From assembly GCA_900290365.1 (NCBI GenBank), contig OMOE01000035.1, positions 1 to 53,502 on the forward strand: DNA of 53,502 bases, in the 5' to 3' direction. This document shows, in pieces, positions 25,010-33,351 of this stretch. Source of the DNA: Syntrophobacter sp. SbD1 (GTDB lineage Bacteria; Desulfobacterota; Syntrophobacteria; Syntrophobacterales; Syntrophobacteraceae). The translations under genes were made by a program, and so were the position numbers. Numbering within the stretch: the first letter of the stretch is position 1; every line of letters starts with the position of its first letter. The notes below the pieces were generated by a model. The model ran no database searches, was not told where the DNA came from, and saw nothing but the letters and a program-made list of their open reading frames with translations.

Positions 25010-25744
25010 TCATTCGCGGGCGCGGTTAACCCAGTGAAAGGCGAGAATGAAGAGAACGGCGCCCATCGAGACTAGCAGCAGATATGATGAAAAATCGAGC
25101 GGCTGACCGAACGCAGCCGCTCGAATTGCTCTGGAGGCATGGGTTAGCGGCAGGAAGTGCAGGCAGTACTGCGCCCATTGAGGCATTCTGTCTTCAGGGA
25201 AAAAGGTGCCGCCGAGAAAAGCCATCGGAGTTATGAAGAAATTTGTGAGAAGGGCCTGGTCGGAATGCGATTTGACGAGCATTGCCAAACCAACGGCCAG
25301 CGATGCGAAAACAAAGCCGTTCAAAGCCACCGCCAGCCAGAAGTAAAAATTGTAAGTCAGGACTACACCGGACAGGGCGGCGATCAGCACAATCAGGACC
25401 GCTGAAAGAAGCGCCCTGGTAATTCCCGCCAGCACCTCTCCGGTTACGTAAGAAATATTGCTGATCGGAGCCGCTTGAAATTCTTCGAAAATATGCCAAT
25501 AGAACCGTGCAATATTAATTTCGCTTGCTATGGCGAAAGCCTGCATCATGCTGTTCATCGCAACGAGCCCCGGGACCAGGAATTCCATGTATGAATGATC
25601 TCCTACTTTTAAGCTCCGCCCCATTCCGAGTCCGAAAGCGACAAGGTAGAGCAGGGGGCTTACCGACATGGAAGCCAACTGCCTGAAAAATCTCTTGCGC
25701 AGGATAAGCATTTCGCGTTCGTAGATTGCAAGCATACTCCTCAT
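25010..25744 (-). CDS. ABC-2 type transporter permease
   Basis: This 244-residue membrane protein has six hydrophobic segments and the DrrB/NodJ-type layout: LYLVAFGLGMG near residue 33, then FLGGTFFPEDRMPQWAQY near 190 and a LPLTHASRAIRA end motif. It pairs with the ATPase encoded just upstream (ATGA overlap at 25741-25744). Relatives export polysaccharides, lipids or drugs. No other transport gene is adjacent, so the substrate is unknown. Confidence 0.88.
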   Translation of the reverse strand: MRSMLAIYEREMLILRKRFFRQLASMSVSPLLYLVAFGLGMGRSLKVGDHSYMEFLVPGLVAMNSMMQAFAIASEINIARFYWHIFEEFQAAPISNISYVTGEVLAGITRALLSAVLIVLIAALSGVVLTYNFYFWLAVALNGFVFASLAVGLAMLVKSHSDQALLTNFFITPMAFLGGTFFPEDRMPQWAQYCLHFLPLTHASRAIRAAAFGQPLDFSSYLLLVSMGAVLFILAFHWVNRARE

Positions 25745-26589
25745 TCCATGACCTTCTTACCTGTAATCGCGATGAAAACGTCTTCGAGGTTCACACGTCT
25801 GAGAGAAAAGCTTCCTTCACGCGCGGCGATATGCCTGTTGGCCTCTTCTCTGTCGCGGAAAAATGAAGTCTGCATCTCTTGGTCGGCGACCCGGTCCAAA
25901 GCCCATATGCCCAATCCCTCCATCAGGTTTTGAGGGGTGTCAAGGGCTGCTATTTTGCCTTCATTGAGGAAGGCGACCCGGTCTGCCAGGAATTCGGCCT
26001 CTTCGATGTAATGGGTGGTAAGAAATATGGTGGTCCCGCTTTGCTGAATATTTTTGACAAGCGACCATATACGGCGTCTGATAGCGGGATCGAGACCGGC
26101 GGTCGGTTCATCGAGAAAAAGGACCCTCGGCGAGTGCATGAGCGCCCTGGCGATCATAACCCTTCTTTTCATGCCCCCGGAAAGTGACTTTACCGGGCTG
26201 TCCATCCTGTCCGCTATTTCAATATAGTGCAGCAGTTCGTGAATGCGCTCCGCACGCTCTTTTCGCTTCATCTGGAAAAGTTTTCCGTGCAGGTGGAGGT
26301 TCTCGGCTACAGTCAGTTCGTTGTCGAGGTTGATGTTTTGCGTGACGAGGCCGCACTGACGTTTTGCGTGCAGGCTTTCTTTCTCGATGTGAAACCCATG
26401 AATCCATGCGTCGCCTGCGGAAGGGACCGCAAGGCCGGTTAGTATCTTGATGGTCGTCGTTTTGCCCGAACCGTTGGGCCCCAGGTAGGAAAACAGCTCA
26501 CCCTCACCAACGTGCAGGCTGATTCCCTTGAGTGCTTCCACATGCCCGTATGTCTTACGCAGGTTTTCGAATCGAATCATTTCTTTCAC
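25741..26589 (-). CDS. ABC transporter ATP-binding protein
   Basis: This is a 282-residue ATPase with Walker A GPNGSGKTTT, signature SLSGGMKRRVMIARAL, Walker B VLFLDEPTAGLD and switch LTTHYIEEAEF. It is the DrrA-like class that serves two-gene exporters. The annotated start is GTG at 26589; the ATG at 26580 is equally possible. It ends in an ATGA overlap with the permease gene and starts 17 bases after the trxB stop, so all three genes may share a transcript. Confidence 0.9.
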   Translation of the reverse strand: MKEMIRFENLRKTYGHVEALKGISLHVGEGELFSYLGPNGSGKTTTIKILTGLAVPSAGDAWIHGFHIEKESLHAKRQCGLVTQNINLDNELTVAENLHLHGKLFQMKRKERAERIHELLHYIEIADRMDSPVKSLSGGMKRRVMIARALMHSPRVLFLDEPTAGLDPAIRRRIWSLVKNIQQSGTTIFLTTHYIEEAEFLADRVAFLNEGKIAALDTPQNLMEGLGIWALDRVADQEMQTSFFRDREEANRHIAAREGSFSLRRVNLEDVFIAITGKKVME

Positions 26590-26606
26590 GAATCAGGATT
26601 GCAACC

Positions 26607-27569
26607 TTATCTGCGCTGCATTTTACAAGCCGTGAAACCCGCCTTTCTCATTTCCACGGCCCGGGCCGCGGCAAGGGCGGATATACAGCCGTCGGCCGCT
26701 GCAACCACGATCTGGTTGGCGTATTTTTCTCTCAGATCGCCGATTGCGAAGATCCCGCATATGTTGGACTCGCACTTTTCATCGGTCAAGACATAGCCGT
26801 TCGCATTCATTTTGATGCCTTTGGGAACCAGCCTGTTGTTAGCGGAAAAGCCTATGAAAATGAAGATGCCTTCTACATGCAGTTCTTTTTCGCTCCCTTG
26901 CCCGTTCTTTATAGCGACCGAGCTGACCCCGTTTGCGTTTGAGTTGATATTTGTCACTACCGTGTCCAGATTTACATTAATCTTCGGGTCCATACCAATC
27001 CGCTGCTGCAATATCCTGCCTGCGCGAAATTCGCTCCTTCGATGGATCAGATGTACCTCGCTGGCAATGTTGGACAGGTAGAGGGCCTCTTCCAGCGCTG
27101 TGTCGCCGCCTCCTACAACCGCTACCGGCTTACCCCTGAAAAAGAACCCGTCACAGGTTGCGCAATATGACACACCCCGCCCCAGGTTTTCCACCTCCCC
27201 GGGCACGCCAAGAGTACGAGAGAGCCCGCCGGGAGCAAGAATTATGGTGTAACCGTTCAGGGTTATTCCATTTGCGAGCCTCACCGAATGGAACTCTATA
27301 CCCGGCTCTATGGCGGCTGCCTCTTGCTGCAAGATTTCGAGGCCATACCATTTCGCGTGTTCTAAGAATTTTTCCGAAAGTTCGAAACCGTTTACATCTA
27401 TGAAGCCGGGGTAGTTTTCAATCGCCTTGTTGATAGCCATCTGTCCGCCCGGAGCGCCGTTTTCGATGAGCACCGTCTTCATTGCGGCCCTCATGGCGTA
27501 AATTCCGGCAGAAAGTCCACCCGGACCTCCCCCAACGATTATTATGTCGTATATGTTGTCTGAATGCAT
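26607..27569 (-). CDS. trxB: Thioredoxin reductase
   Basis: This is a 320-residue FAD/NAD(P)H disulfide reductase. FAD site GGGPGGLSAGIYAMRA, redox pair CATC (YCATCDGFFF), nucleotide site VGGGDTALEEALYLS and FAD-closing FAIGDLREKYANQIV are all present. It reduces thioredoxin, possibly including the Sec protein at 23.8 kb. It lies upstream of the ABC pair on the same strand. The end KAGFTACKMQRR carries one extra Cys. Confidence 0.92.
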   Translation of the reverse strand: MHSDNIYDIIIVGGGPGGLSAGIYAMRAAMKTVLIENGAPGGQMAINKAIENYPGFIDVNGFELSEKFLEHAKWYGLEILQQEAAAIEPGIEFHSVRLANGITLNGYTIILAPGGLSRTLGVPGEVENLGRGVSYCATCDGFFFRGKPVAVVGGGDTALEEALYLSNIASEVHLIHRRSEFRAGRILQQRIGMDPKINVNLDTVVTNINSNANGVSSVAIKNGQGSEKELHVEGIFIFIGFSANNRLVPKGIKMNANGYVLTDEKCESNICGIFAIGDLREKYANQIVVAAADGCISALAAARAVEMRKAGFTACKMQRR

Positions 27570-27700
27570 GTTGGCCTTCTCACATAAGGGTTAGCGGGTT
27601 GCGGGTTACGGGTTGCGAGTTAAAGGCAAAACCCATGACTCCGATCACTAATATAGCAATTTCGTGATCGATTTGCTTTTGAATGACCTTGATACATTTA

Positions 27701-28804
27701 TTATTCGATCTGATTTCGGCGATTGCTTGAAATCCCGGTTTGCCCTGCAAAACCTATGGCGAGTGCGTCTGTTATAAGTGCGCCAATGGTTTCAATGGAT
27801 TTTCGAAAGGGGGTATTCCTCACATTCTCCCATCGCACATCCCCTTTGCAATACTCAGGCATTTTGAGGTTGTAGAGGACTGGGGGTTTCAATTCTTTCC
27901 AGTTGGATGCATGGACTCTCAGCCAGGCATCTCCTGAAGGTATAATGTCCGTGAGGTATTCGAGAGCCACATGTCCGTTGTCGAAAATGGCCGTCGTGAC
28001 TTTTTGACCTGGCTCGAAGCCCCCTGTCAGCGCGTCGGGAAGCACCTCCGCCAGGTGCAATCCTGACAGGATCAGGTTCTTGCCCATGTGGTTCACACTG
28101 GAAGGGACTCCCGTCAGAATATCGCCGAAGAAGGCGTCTTTGAGCTTGGAAACTGAATAAAGGAAGCGGTTCTTCAGGCCGTGCGGGGCCACTGCGGAGT
28201 CCGGATGCCATGCGCCCAGGCTCAAAGCGCTCCCAAGGTCTTTACAAAAATCCCCAATGGTCCGAAGCAGTCCTCTTTGCGACCCCTGCGTGATTTCATT
28301 TCTCTCATTTCTATGCAGAACGGTGGTCCCCAAAAACATGTTTCCGAAAAAATTTTTGATGTTTCCCACCACAGCGGAGAAATCCTTTGATATGAGGGCC
28401 CCAACGGGTTGCTTGTTGGAATTTTCGACCACCTTCTTTTCATCCAGGTAATAATTTCGGCCCCCCGGATTTCGAAGCAACTGGTCATCCTTATACATCT
28501 GAAGCCCGCTCATTTGCGCCGGTGTTGCCTGTTGCTCAACAGCCTTGCGGTAAGCTGCGGCGGCAGTGACTCCAGATGGTGAAGGCGCCTTTAAAGGTTC
28601 GGGTGTCAAAAGGGCAGGGGGTATGTATTGAGGTGCTCCCGGGGGCCCCAAGGCCGGTTGGGAGCCGGATTGTGAACCTGGTTGCTCCAATCCGGCCGCT
28701 TCGAGGGCCATGTCAAAGCTCTGACCTCCGTTTGCGGAGGGCGCCGAAGTCTTCGTCGCCGACGCCTCATTCATGTCTGCACTGGAAACGGGGGATGGTT
28801 TCAT
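27701..28804 (-). CDS. Hypothetical protein with low-complexity N-terminus
   Basis: I do not recognise this 367-residue protein. Residues ~1-105 are Pro/Ser/Gln/Ala-rich and probably disordered (GSQSGSQPALGPPGAPQYI). Residues ~115-360 are ordered, with FFGNMFLGTTVLHRN, FLYSVSKLKDAFFGDILTGV and GLHLAEVLPDALTGGFEPG, mixed hydrophobic-helical without clear membrane segments or signal peptide. The start is ATG at 28804 (GGGGAAAAAT before it); an upstream start at 28843 is possible. The layout of a disordered lead and a compact end resembles secreted effectors or phage structural proteins, but nothing in sequence proves either. Confidence 0.55.
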   Translation of the reverse strand: MKPSPVSSADMNEASATKTSAPSANGGQSFDMALEAAGLEQPGSQSGSQPALGPPGAPQYIPPALLTPEPLKAPSPSGVTAAAAYRKAVEQQATPAQMSGLQMYKDDQLLRNPGGRNYYLDEKKVVENSNKQPVGALISKDFSAVVGNIKNFFGNMFLGTTVLHRNERNEITQGSQRGLLRTIGDFCKDLGSALSLGAWHPDSAVAPHGLKNRFLYSVSKLKDAFFGDILTGVPSSVNHMGKNLILSGLHLAEVLPDALTGGFEPGQKVTTAIFDNGHVALEYLTDIIPSGDAWLRVHASNWKELKPPVLYNLKMPEYCKGDVRWENVRNTPFRKSIETIGALITDALAIGFAGQTGISSNRRNQIE

Positions 28805-28902
28805 ATTTTTCCCCGGGTTGTTTGTTGAGAATGCGGCCCTCAATAAAAATCAGCCATTAAGTGAAATCATTAAGCAATCCCTGTGCCAATAAAAGCAGTG
28901 GC

Positions 28903-28987
28903 CAGTCCTCAGTCGTAAGAGAAAAGCAGTGGCCGGTGGCCGGACAAGATCTCTTTCTGATCACAGACGACTGACGACTGAGGACTG
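28903..28987. repeat. Perfect 14-bp inverted repeat in intergenic gap
   Basis: CAGTCCTCAGTCGT (28903-28916) is mirrored by ACGACTGAGGACTG (28974-28987) across a 57-base spacer that also contains CAGTGGCCGGTGGCCGG. It lies between two divergent genes, so it is not a simple terminator and looks like a small mobile or REP-type element. Confidence 0.6.
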
Positions 28988-29094
28988 TTCTAAATTGAGT
29001 AGCAAAATCAATTGAAAGTGCTTAAGATGGGCTTCGTCTTCAGTTGATAGATCACTCTAAGGATTGCCTGCTCAAAACTTTTACGGAGGTTCAT

Positions 29095-29787
29095 ATGCTG
29101 GTCAAGAATTGGATGAGCAAAAACCCGATCACCATAGACGAAGAAGATTCGATGCAGCATGCGTCGTCAGTCATGAGAGAAAATAGAATCAGGATGCTGC
29201 CCGTTATGAAAAAAGGCGAACTGGTGGGGGTCCTTTCGGATTCCGACCTGAAGCGCGCTTCGGCTTCGGACGCCACCATGCTTGATATTCACGAGCTTCT
29301 CTACCTTATTTCGAAAATAAAAGTCCGCGATATCATGATAGCGCACCCCATTACCGTTCCGGATAATTATACCGTTGAGGAGACGGCCCAAGTGCTTATG
29401 GAGCACAATATTTCGGGGGTGCCGGTAACGGGCGCCGGCGGCAAGCTGGTGGGCATACTTACCAGACATGATATTTTCAAGATATTGATCAGTCTTAGCG
29501 GGCTTGGCAAGAAAGGAATTCAGTTCGCTTTTCTGATCGAAGATAAAGCGGGTTCAATCCAACTCCTTACCGATGTAATACGCAAATACGATGGGCGGAT
29601 TGCCAGCATATTGAGCAACTATGAATTTGCCCCGGAAGGAAAACGGATCGTTTACCTGAGAACATATGGCATCGATCACACGATGCTGCCCGATATGGTA
29701 CGGGAACTCAGGGAGAAGGGCACGATAATATACCAGATCGATCACAGGGAAAACAAACGACTCATATTCCAGGATATAAAGGCCTGA
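29095..29787 (+). CDS. CBS-pair and ACT domain protein (AcuB-like)
   Basis: This is a 230-residue cytosolic regulatory protein. CBS 1 spans about residues 3-55 (WMSKNPITIDEEDSMQHA, RMLPVMKKGELVGVLSDSDL), CBS 2 about 76-130 (IMIAHPITVPDNYTVEETA, GVPVTGAGGKLVGILTRHDI) and an ACT-like domain about 140-210 (IEDKAGSIQLLTDVIRKYDG). CBS pairs bind adenylates. AcuB relatives are linked to acetate or acetoin use. GGAGG before the ATG at 29095 sets the start; an upstream in-frame start at 29044 is not supported. It may sense energy state. Confidence 0.85.
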   Translation: MLVKNWMSKNPITIDEEDSMQHASSVMRENRIRMLPVMKKGELVGVLSDSDLKRASASDATMLDIHELLYLISKIKVRDIMIAHPITVPDNYTVEETAQVLMEHNISGVPVTGAGGKLVGILTRHDIFKILISLSGLGKKGIQFAFLIEDKAGSIQLLTDVIRKYDGRIASILSNYEFAPEGKRIVYLRTYGIDHTMLPDMVRELREKGTIIYQIDHRENKRLIFQDIKA

Positions 29788-29791
29788 AAGC

Positions 29792-30718
29792 TCAAGGCTT
29801 TTTCTTTACCCCGTTGGCGGCAAAAGAAAGTGCTTCGGGCATGATCTCGATTTCGACCGGCGTCTTTCCAATCAATTCGCCGTCGGCTTCGATCCATGCA
29901 GGGGGAGACGAGTCAAGAAAGACGCTGCTTGCGTGCGCGTTCTTGACCCATGGGAGCCTATAATGTGCCCCGAAATAGGCGAGAAAGACCAGCAAAATCA
30001 CTTTCGAAAATCCGACGGGCTCTGTCCAGACCAGCTCGAATTCATTTCGGATAGGAGATGCGGGCGGGGCAATTTCAATGCGTTTGCCAAACCAGCATCC
30101 GAGCGCCGTTCCAAAGGAGAGGACGCTCGTATGAAAAGATGACCCGTTTATGCTTCCGCTAAGATTATGCGAATTCAGGCGGCTAAAAGCGCCTAACGTG
30201 CTCAAGGCGTAAGCATGCCAACCGGTTCGGCCAAATCGCCCTGACCGAAAAAGGCGAACCACCTCCGCATCAAAACCCAACCCCAGAACCATTGCAAAAA
30301 CCCTTTGGCGCACTTTCCCCGCGTTTTGGATGCTAAATCGGCCCAGGCTCACCCTGATTGCAGGCGGACTAACTGCGGCACGGAACCTGTCCATGATTCC
30401 ACCGCCAACTTCGAAGTTGCGGATGTAGTCACATCCGGTACCTATCGGGACCATGCCCACACTCGGCATCTCTCCTCTTTGTTCCCACCACAGTCCGTTC
30501 AAAACCTCAAACAGGGTGCCGTCTCCCCCTACAGCGACAACCCGGTCGTATCCTGAGCGCCTTGCAGAAGCTGCAAGCACTTCGGAATGGCCGGCATACT
30601 CGCTCCAGAAGGTCTCGACCGCCGATGCCGAAGGCCCCGCAGACTGCAAGAGCGCAGGCCATTGCTTGCGGGCCGTTCCCCATCCGGAAACAGGATTAAC
30701 TATGGCCGCTATTCTCAC
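29792..30718 (-). CDS. Diacylglycerol/lipid kinase family protein (YegS/BmrU type)
   Basis: This is a 308-residue lipid kinase fold protein. It begins RIAAIVNPVSGWG, and the nucleotide motif VVAVGGDGTLFEVLNGLWW is at about residues 60-78, with GTGCDYIRNF after it. The C-terminal beta domain ends with EADGELIGKTPVEIEI. YegS-type enzymes phosphorylate diacylglycerol, phosphatidylglycerol or related lipids. It is convergent with the CBS-ACT gene, four bases between stops. Confidence 0.88.
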   Translation of the reverse strand: MRIAAIVNPVSGWGTARKQWPALLQSAGPSASAVETFWSEYAGHSEVLAASARRSGYDRVVAVGGDGTLFEVLNGLWWEQRGEMPSVGMVPIGTGCDYIRNFEVGGGIMDRFRAAVSPPAIRVSLGRFSIQNAGKVRQRVFAMVLGLGFDAEVVRLFRSGRFGRTGWHAYALSTLGAFSRLNSHNLSGSINGSSFHTSVLSFGTALGCWFGKRIEIAPPASPIRNEFELVWTEPVGFSKVILLVFLAYFGAHYRLPWVKNAHASSVFLDSSPPAWIEADGELIGKTPVEIEIMPEALSFAANGVKKKP

Positions 30719-30801
30719 GAGGAAAACTGCCTTTCTAATTTATTACCATATAGATTGCGATACATATATAGGTAGGAAGGTAGGAAATTCAAGCACCCAA
30801 T

Positions 30802-31434
30802 CTAATCTTTCTGATCCGAACACAACTTCGGCGGAGTCGCCGAACCGATGACTTTATAAGTCCATTCCCGACTCTCACAAGTAAAGATCATCGAATACAT
30901 TGCGTACCCTTCTTTCTGTAGATCTTCTTTTACAATGAATCTGAGCGAGGCGGAATTCACACTGTAACGCAACCCGGTGGGTGAGAGAGCATCCTCGAAT
31001 AAGTACCCCAGGTGCGAGTCGCCAAGCCTGCTCCTGACCTCCGTGCGTTTCATGAAGAACAACAGACGCCTGATCCGTCTTTCAACGATGTTGTCGGGTT
31101 CGAGCGGCTTTGTAAAGCTGGGTCTGCCGGTGCCGGAACGAAATTTGTCCAGAGAGCTGAAAAGAGGTTCTCCTGAAACGATATCCACGTAGATGCCCTC
31201 TTTGTCATTGTTCCAGTATTCATTCTGGAAAGGGGGTTCGTCGCGGTTTTCCCGCGTCACCTTGTACTGGAGCGGCGACAGACTTTTTCTTAATTCTTTA
31301 TCGCTCGGCTTTATATAGCCGACTGTATTCCAGACGGCTTTTTCATCCGTTGCGGCGCCGTGTGAGACACCCAGTCCCGGATGAAACAAAAAGGCTGAAG
31401 TGACGAATAAAGAAAATATAAAGCCGGCTTTCAT
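30802..31434 (-). CDS. MsrB-like exported protein lacking the catalytic Cys
   Basis: This 210-residue protein has a signal peptide ([20 protein letters not shown]) and a methionine-R-sulfoxide reductase fold: [56 protein letters not shown] and NSASLRFI. Two active-site positions are changed: the substrate-pocket Trp of SGTGWPSF is Arg104 (codon AGA) and the catalytic Cys of GLRYC is Ser158 (codon AGT). So it should not reduce methionine sulfoxide by the usual chemistry. It could be a decaying gene or a repurposed binding protein. The second in-frame ATG is taken as start because AGGAG lies six bases before it. A long C-terminal tail ([20 protein letters not shown]) is unusual. Confidence 0.85.
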   Translation of the reverse strand: MKAGFIFSLFVTSAFLFHPGLGVSHGAATDEKAVWNTVGYIKPSDKELRKSLSPLQYKVTRENRDEPPFQNEYWNNDKEGIYVDIVSGEPLFSSLDKFRSGTGRPSFTKPLEPDNIVERRIRRLLFFMKRTEVRSRLGDSHLGYLFEDALSPTGLRYSVNSASLRFIVKEDLQKEGYAMYSMIFTCESREWTYKVIGSATPPKLCSDQKD

Positions 31435-31860
31435 GAACATCTCCTAAAGAGCCTCTCCTTTCGAGTCCTTGCGAGTTTCCTGTTTGAGCGGAGGAGAGGG
31501 TTCTTTATACTTCAATTTGAGTTCTCGGAGACGCTTCCGCAAGCCTTGTTCTTGCTTTGATTATCAACGTATTTTATTGCCACACCCCTAAGTGTCCGTC
31601 AAAACCCTAAAATTCGGTTTTCTTCGATCTATTAATATTTCTGAATGCGCGGGAAGTCATTCCTGAATCGGAATCACTTATAAAGACGCCATTACCCATC
31701 GGATATGTACAGTTTATTCTAAGCAGAAATACTATATATTCCCCGTTTACAGAAACGTAAGTGATGCAGAAATTAGCTTAACTATTAAATTTGCCATTAA
31801 TTTCGGTCTGAATGGTCTGGCAAGCATTGGAGGCGTGCACTTGAACGAAAGGAGAAGGAA
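31435..31860. other. Gene-free gap upstream of the NPCGW peptide gene
   Basis: No recognisable complete gene. On the minus strand, about 31445-31562 reads as a basic helical peptide (KQEQGLRKRLRELKLKYKEP) ending in TAG but preceded by stops, possibly the 3' remnant of an older gene. The right half is AT-rich (ACTATATATTCC near 31730) and probably holds the promoter and leader of the small exported peptide gene, whose GGAGAAGG site ends the gap. Confidence 0.45.
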
Positions 31861-32124
31861 ATGAAAAAAATACTTATTATTGCAATTGCGCTTTCCTTAG
31901 TTTTTGTGAGCGGGAGTCTTTTCACCGCCCAGGCAGATTGTAACCTCAATCCATGCGGCTGGAACTTGAATCCATGCGGCTGGCACTTCCCCTCTCTTTG
32001 CAGCTTGAACTTGAATCCCTGCGGCTGGCACTTCCCATCTTGTGGTTGTGGCACGGAAAAAGCCGCCCATGCTCCTGATGTGAACAAGCCGCTCGCGAAC
32101 GTCCCGATGGCTGTGGGCTTTTAG
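31861..32124 (+). CDS. Small exported peptide with NLNPCGW repeats
   Basis: The product is 87 residues. MKKILIIAIALSLVFVSGSL with a TAQA-type site is a clear Sec signal peptide. The mature ~60 residues hold NLNPCGW three times, with CGWHFPS twice and a CGCG end, then an ordinary Ala/Pro/Val tail. It has seven cysteines and three Trp (each in Pro-Cys-Gly-Trp). AAAGGAGAAGGAA before the ATG is a very strong ribosome site and a perfect terminator follows, so high expression is likely. I know no family with this repeat. Plausible roles are a metal- or heme-binding peptide, a disulfide-knotted toxin or a modified peptide precursor; no maturation gene is adjacent. Confidence 0.75.
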   Translation: MKKILIIAIALSLVFVSGSLFTAQADCNLNPCGWNLNPCGWHFPSLCSLNLNPCGWHFPSCGCGTEKAAHAPDVNKPLANVPMAVGF

Positions 32125-32162
32125 TAGTACAGCAGAGGCTGCCAAGCCGTCCAGGTTCGAAA

Positions 32163-32180
32163 GGGGCTGACTTCAGCCCC
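32163..32180 (+). terminator. GC hairpin after the NPCGW peptide gene
   Basis: GGGGCTGA and TCAGCCCC form an eight-base perfect stem with a two-base loop, about 38 bases after the peptide stop. It lacks a T run and may act as an RNA stabiliser or a first terminator half. Confidence 0.5.
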
Positions 32181-32209
32181 TGAATTACTTTAATTTGATC
32201 AAGAATTAT

Positions 32210-32247
32210 AAACCCCGGCGTTTTAATTTTGCCGGGGTTTTCTTTTT
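32210..32247 (+). terminator. Rho-independent terminator
   Basis: AAACCCCGGC pairs with GCCGGGGTTT around an 11-base T-rich loop, followed by TCTTTTT. It ends the peptide transcript. Confidence 0.88.
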
Positions 32248-32411
32248 ATTGACCACTGATTTTACGCGGGTTGACCCGTTCGGTTTTCATGCTCACCTTA
32301 TACATGTATCAATAATAACGGGGCCTTAGAGAGCAAATGCAGAACAGATTTCCGCTTTGGCCACCCTGGCGGGAGCCAACTTTGTTTATGTCCGGGAGAG
32401 GAGAAGGTTAA

Positions 32412-32954
32412 ATGAGTACAAATGGTTCTCATTCTTTGCAGGATTTAGCGGACGCACAACCGGGATCTCAATTGGGAAACGGCGGCAGACAGGTCCTTAA
32501 AGAGGTAGCTGAATACTCCAGGAAAGTCGTCCGGCTCCTCTCCGGAGAGATAAAATCGCAGTCGCGCTCCATTGCCTCCGAGCAGTTCAAGCTGGCGTCC
32601 AGCAATCTTGACACATTGGCGGAGGCGCTGAGAGAGGCGGCGGGGAAGCTTCGTGAAAAGCATAGCTATTCGCTTGCAGAAATTAGTGAAACCGGCTCGG
32701 AAAATATTATGAATGTGGCAAACTTCTTAAGAGATGGCGACCCTGACAGGATAGTCGGCAAAGTTTAAGAATTTGCAAGAAATCGCCCGGGTATTTTTCT
32801 AGGCGCCGCTCTGCTCACGGGAATCGTTCTCGGGCAACTGTCTTCTTCTTCCGGCAAGCGGTCGGGCACTGTCGAGGAGTTGCACCCCATGAAGGAGTCA
32901 TCGATCGAATACAGGCCGGGAAAAGACGAGGAAGGCTACTATGAACGGCACTGA
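32412..32954 (+). pseudogene. YqjD/ElaB-like membrane protein gene with internal TAA
   Basis: The ATG at 32412 follows GGAGAAGG. The first 118 codons give a soluble helical region (KEVAEYSRKVVRLLSGEIKS, AEALREAAGKLREKHSY) ending VGKV, then TAA at 32766-32768. The same frame continues as EFARNRPGIFLGAALLTGIVLGQL, the membrane helix that should follow, and ends with TGA at 32952-32954. The family anchors ribosomes or the envelope stress response through that C-terminal helix. TAA is not a recoding codon, so the gene is broken or the base is wrong. The stop overlaps the next start. It is the first gene of a three-gene operon. Confidence 0.75.
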
Positions 32955-33351
32955 GCGCGATAGAGTTTCGGACGAGGGTGCATCCTCGCTTGGGGAAATT
33001 CTGGGAGATCTTTCCCGAAATGCCGCTGAGCTCATACAGGGTGAAGTTCAAATGGCGTCAGCCGAGATGTCGCGCAAGGTTTCCCGGGTGTGGAAAGACT
33101 CTCAACTGGTGACGGTGGGAGCGTGCGTCGCGTATGCCGGATTTCTTGCAATCATTGCCGCAGCGATTATCGGGCTCTCATTGATTATCCCGGCCGGTTG
33201 GGCTGCGTTGGCTATCGGTGTCGCGGCGCTTCTGGCAGGGGCAATAACCATGCGTATCGGCAAAAAAAGACTCAACAACGATTTCCTCCCCAGCGAAACC
33301 ATCAACACTTTTAGGGAAGATACAAAATGGATGCGGAATCAACTGATGTAA
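32941..33351 (+). CDS. Phage-holin-superfamily/YqjE-like membrane protein (DUF1469)
   Basis: This is a 136-residue inner-membrane protein. A basic/acidic N-terminal helix (LGEILGDLSRNAAELIQGEVQ) precedes two adjacent membrane helices (TVGACVAYAGFLAIIAAAII and IPAGWAALAIGVAALLAG), then a charged tail. This is the DUF1469 pattern, kin to E. coli YqjE and to actinophage holins. The function is envelope-related rather than lytic. Its start overlaps the YqjD-like end and its stop overlaps the next gene. Confidence 0.82.
   Translation: MNGTERDRVSDEGASSLGEILGDLSRNAAELIQGEVQMASAEMSRKVSRVWKDSQLVTVGACVAYAGFLAIIAAAIIGLSLIIPAGWAALAIGVAALLAGAITMRIGKKRLNNDFLPSETINTFREDTKWMRNQLM

Noticed and set aside
31445..31562. 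Basic peptide KQEQGLRKRLRELKLKYKEP on the minus strand
   Set aside because: Stops lie directly upstream and no start or family can be supported; kept only as a possible gene remnant.
32766..32768. TAA in the YqjD-like gene as recoding
   Set aside because: Selenocysteine uses TGA and pyrrolysine TAG; TAA has no known recoding in bacteria, so nonsense mutation or error is preferred.
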